Source: an uncultured Planctomycetales bacterium (GTDB lineage Bacteria; Planctomycetota; Planctomycetia; Isosphaerales; Isosphaeraceae). From it: a DNA stretch of 5,842 nucleotides. Below, piece after piece: positions 4,462 through 5,842 of the stretch. The first letter of the stretch is position 1, and the number at the start of each line of letters is the position of its first letter. Both the position numbers and the translations under genes were made by a program. The notes beneath the pieces were generated by a model, which saw only the letters and a list, made by a program, of their open reading frames with translations, did not search any database and had not been told where the DNA came from. The DNA lies in assembly GCA_937997355.1 (NCBI GenBank), contig CALKTZ010000258.1, positions 1 to 5,842 on the forward strand. The letters run 5' to 3'.

Positions 4462-5842
4462 TCATCTGGGGCTGGTCGCGACATCGCGATGAGATGGAGC
4501 CGCGGGCTGAGCGTTGGCCACGGCGTTCGATACCGGCTTGGGGCTTGCAGGCTGCGGGACGCGACTCTGAGGAGCCTTTGTGCCATCGATCCTCAGCGGA
4601 TTGCCGGGAGTGATGACCAACGGCTCGCCCGGCGGAGTGACACCCTCGGTCGGCACGGGACGCGCGAGCGTGTCGGCCGGGGGCTGACCCAGGGCCACGT
4701 AGAGTTCGAATTGAGCCCGGTCGTAGTTGACGATCGAGTCGAGATAGGAATAGCGGGCGCGTGCGAGCAACCGGAGGCTATCCAGGGTTTCGATCGCGGG
4801 GGCCACCGTGTTTTGAATCCGGATCAGGTCTTCGCGAAAGCCCTTGGTCCCGCTGCGAACGCCCCGTTCGGCACTGAAGATTTGGGCGTACCTCGCATGA
4901 GTCTTGGCGTACGCTTCCGCGACTTCCGCGCGCACCTGGTCGAGCACCGCGATCTGTTCGTAGCGAGCGACCCCCAGCCGTGCCTTGGCCAGATTGATCA
5001 GCGAGAGATTGCCCACGCCGAGATTCTGAAGCGTCCAGTAGGTGAAAACGTCGAAATCCGACCGCCCGCCGAATCCGCCGAAGACCGGGCTGACCAGGTT
5101 GCTGCCGCCGCCGAATCCGCCGGAGCTGTAACCGACCATGATCGTCGGCGAGAAGGGGAGGACCCTGGCTCCTTCGAGTCCGAGGAACGCCTCCCGGATC
5201 GAGGCTTGCTGCGCCTTCAACTCGGGGCGGTGAAGCAATCCGAGCGCGATCAACTCCGAAACGTGGGTCGGGTCGGGGACGATCGGGTGCGGGACCACGA
5301 AGGCATCCGTGGGATGGAGCCGTATCGAGGGATCGAGATTGAGGACATAACAGAGTTGGGCAGACGATGTCAGCACGGCCCCTTCCGCCCCCTGGATGTC
5401 ATTCTCGCGGGCCTGAAGCTCCGTCAATGCCCGGTGTGCGTCGGCCTCGCGTCCCTGCCCGGCCTTCGCGTAGGAGGCGGTCAAATCGGCGACTCGCCTG
5501 GCCTCATCGCGCACCTGAATTGCGATGGCGCGTCGTCCTTCCGCCCGGAGGAGTTCCGAGTAGGCCAGGGTGGTTTGCAGGAAAGCCTGGTTCCTGACGG
5601 CGATGCTCGTGAAGTCGCGTTGAAAGAACTGCTGGCGCGCCATGAGATAGGCATAGACGCCCACGGCGATATTCCCTTCCAGCACGACGCCGGGGACGGC
5701 GACCGTGCCGGCGGCCACGGCTCCGGTTCCCGCGCCGACGTATACCGCCGAGCGATTGACCGACAGGATATTCCCGTTCGACTGTTGCAGTTTGCCGTTA
5801 TGGGAGTTGTAGTTCGAGCCGTAATTGATGGACGGGAGGATC
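4462..5842 (-). CDS. TolC-family outer-membrane efflux protein (N-terminus outside window)
   Basis: The reading frame is open to the right edge and 459 codons are visible. The in-frame GTG at 5718 is not the start: the 41 codons before it still align with the neighbouring TolC-like protein (LPS-I-N, then HNGKLQQSNGNIL against LPS-L-N, then HTGNLQRSSGVIL). Visible landmarks, counted from the first complete codon: outer-loop region at about 1-65; GREADAHRALTEL at about 130-142; Gly-rich segment GGFGGGSNLVSP at about 241-252; FGGRSDFD at about 257-264; GFREDL at about 334-339; and NYDRAQFELYVALGQPP at about 372-388. A hydrophilic Pro/Ala tail of about 70 residues follows. It is the upstream member of a two-gene unit with the 577-residue paralogue. 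Any signal peptide or lipobox, and the true length, lie beyond the window. Confidence 0.92.
   Translation of the reverse strand, partial: ILPSINYGSNYNSHNGKLQQSNGNILSVNRSAVYVGAGTGAVAAGTVAVPGVVLEGNIAVGVYAYLMARQQFFQRDFTSIAVRNQAFLQTTLAYSELLRAEGRRAIAIQVRDEARRVADLTASYAKAGQGREADAHRALTELQARENDIQGAEGAVLTSSAQLCYVLNLDPSIRLHPTDAFVVPHPIVPDPTHVSELIALGLLHRPELKAQQASIREAFLGLEGARVLPFSPTIMVGYSSGGFGGGSNLVSPVFGGFGGRSDFDVFTYWTLQNLGVGNLSLINLAKARLGVARYEQIAVLDQVRAEVAEAYAKTHARYAQIFSAERGVRSGTKGFREDLIRIQNTVAPAIETLDSLRLLARARYSYLDSIVNYDRAQFELYVALGQPPADTLARPVPTEGVTPPGEPLVITPGNPLRIDGTKAPQSRVPQPASPKPVSNAVANAQPAAPSHRDVATSPR

Noticed and set aside
4462..5718. Taking the GTG at 5718 as the start of the upstream TolC-like gene.
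   Set aside because: The frame stays open to the window edge, and the 41 upstream codons align with the paralogue's outer-loop region, so the gene starts outside the window.
1..5842. Mobile element, CRISPR array, tRNA or rRNA.
   Set aside because: I saw no transposase-like product, terminal repeats, regularly spaced direct repeats, tRNA cloverleaf arms or rRNA-like stretches.

Overview
The window looks like a piece of a high-GC planctomycete chromosome, most likely from the Isosphaeraceae group. Three things suggest this. A small secreted-type protein has an N-terminus of the 'RP..E.LE..LALS' kind, followed by one dockerin-like calcium loop and one Ig-like domain. The efflux adaptor resembles the long-hairpin adaptors I associate with Planctomycetota and Acidobacteriota. 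The two TolC-like proteins share loop signatures I associate with planctomycete OEP proteins. The assignment rests on family resemblance from memory, not on a search.

Layout on the + strand: the window opens inside the last transmembrane helix and cytoplasmic tail of an RND efflux permease (ends at 209). After a 121-base gap comes a complete periplasmic adaptor (membrane fusion protein, 331-1830). After a further 135-base gap, which contains a leader hairpin and a palindrome, comes a 211-residue dockerin/Ig-like protein (1966-2601). A 108-base convergent gap with three alternating inverted-repeat arms follows.

Layout on the - strand, read from right to left: a TolC-family outer-membrane protein that is already running at the right edge (5842 down to 4462), then 18 bases, then a second complete TolC-family lipoprotein (4443 down to 2710). 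The second has a strong Shine-Dalgarno directly after the first one's stop, so the two are almost certainly co-transcribed. They are clear paralogues.

Together the window holds all three layers of a tripartite exporter: inner-membrane proton-driven permease, periplasmic adaptor and outer-membrane duct. The inner-membrane and adaptor genes are on one strand and two different ducts are on the opposite, converging strand. The substrate cannot be read from the sequence. The most notable points are the two paralogous ducts beside one pump, an adaptor hairpin about twice as long per arm as in AcrA, loop signatures shared by the ducts, and a surface-type dockerin/Ig protein sitting inside the efflux locus. 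I found no RNA gene, insertion sequence, CRISPR array or clear phage element, and no wholly undescribed system that I could defend.
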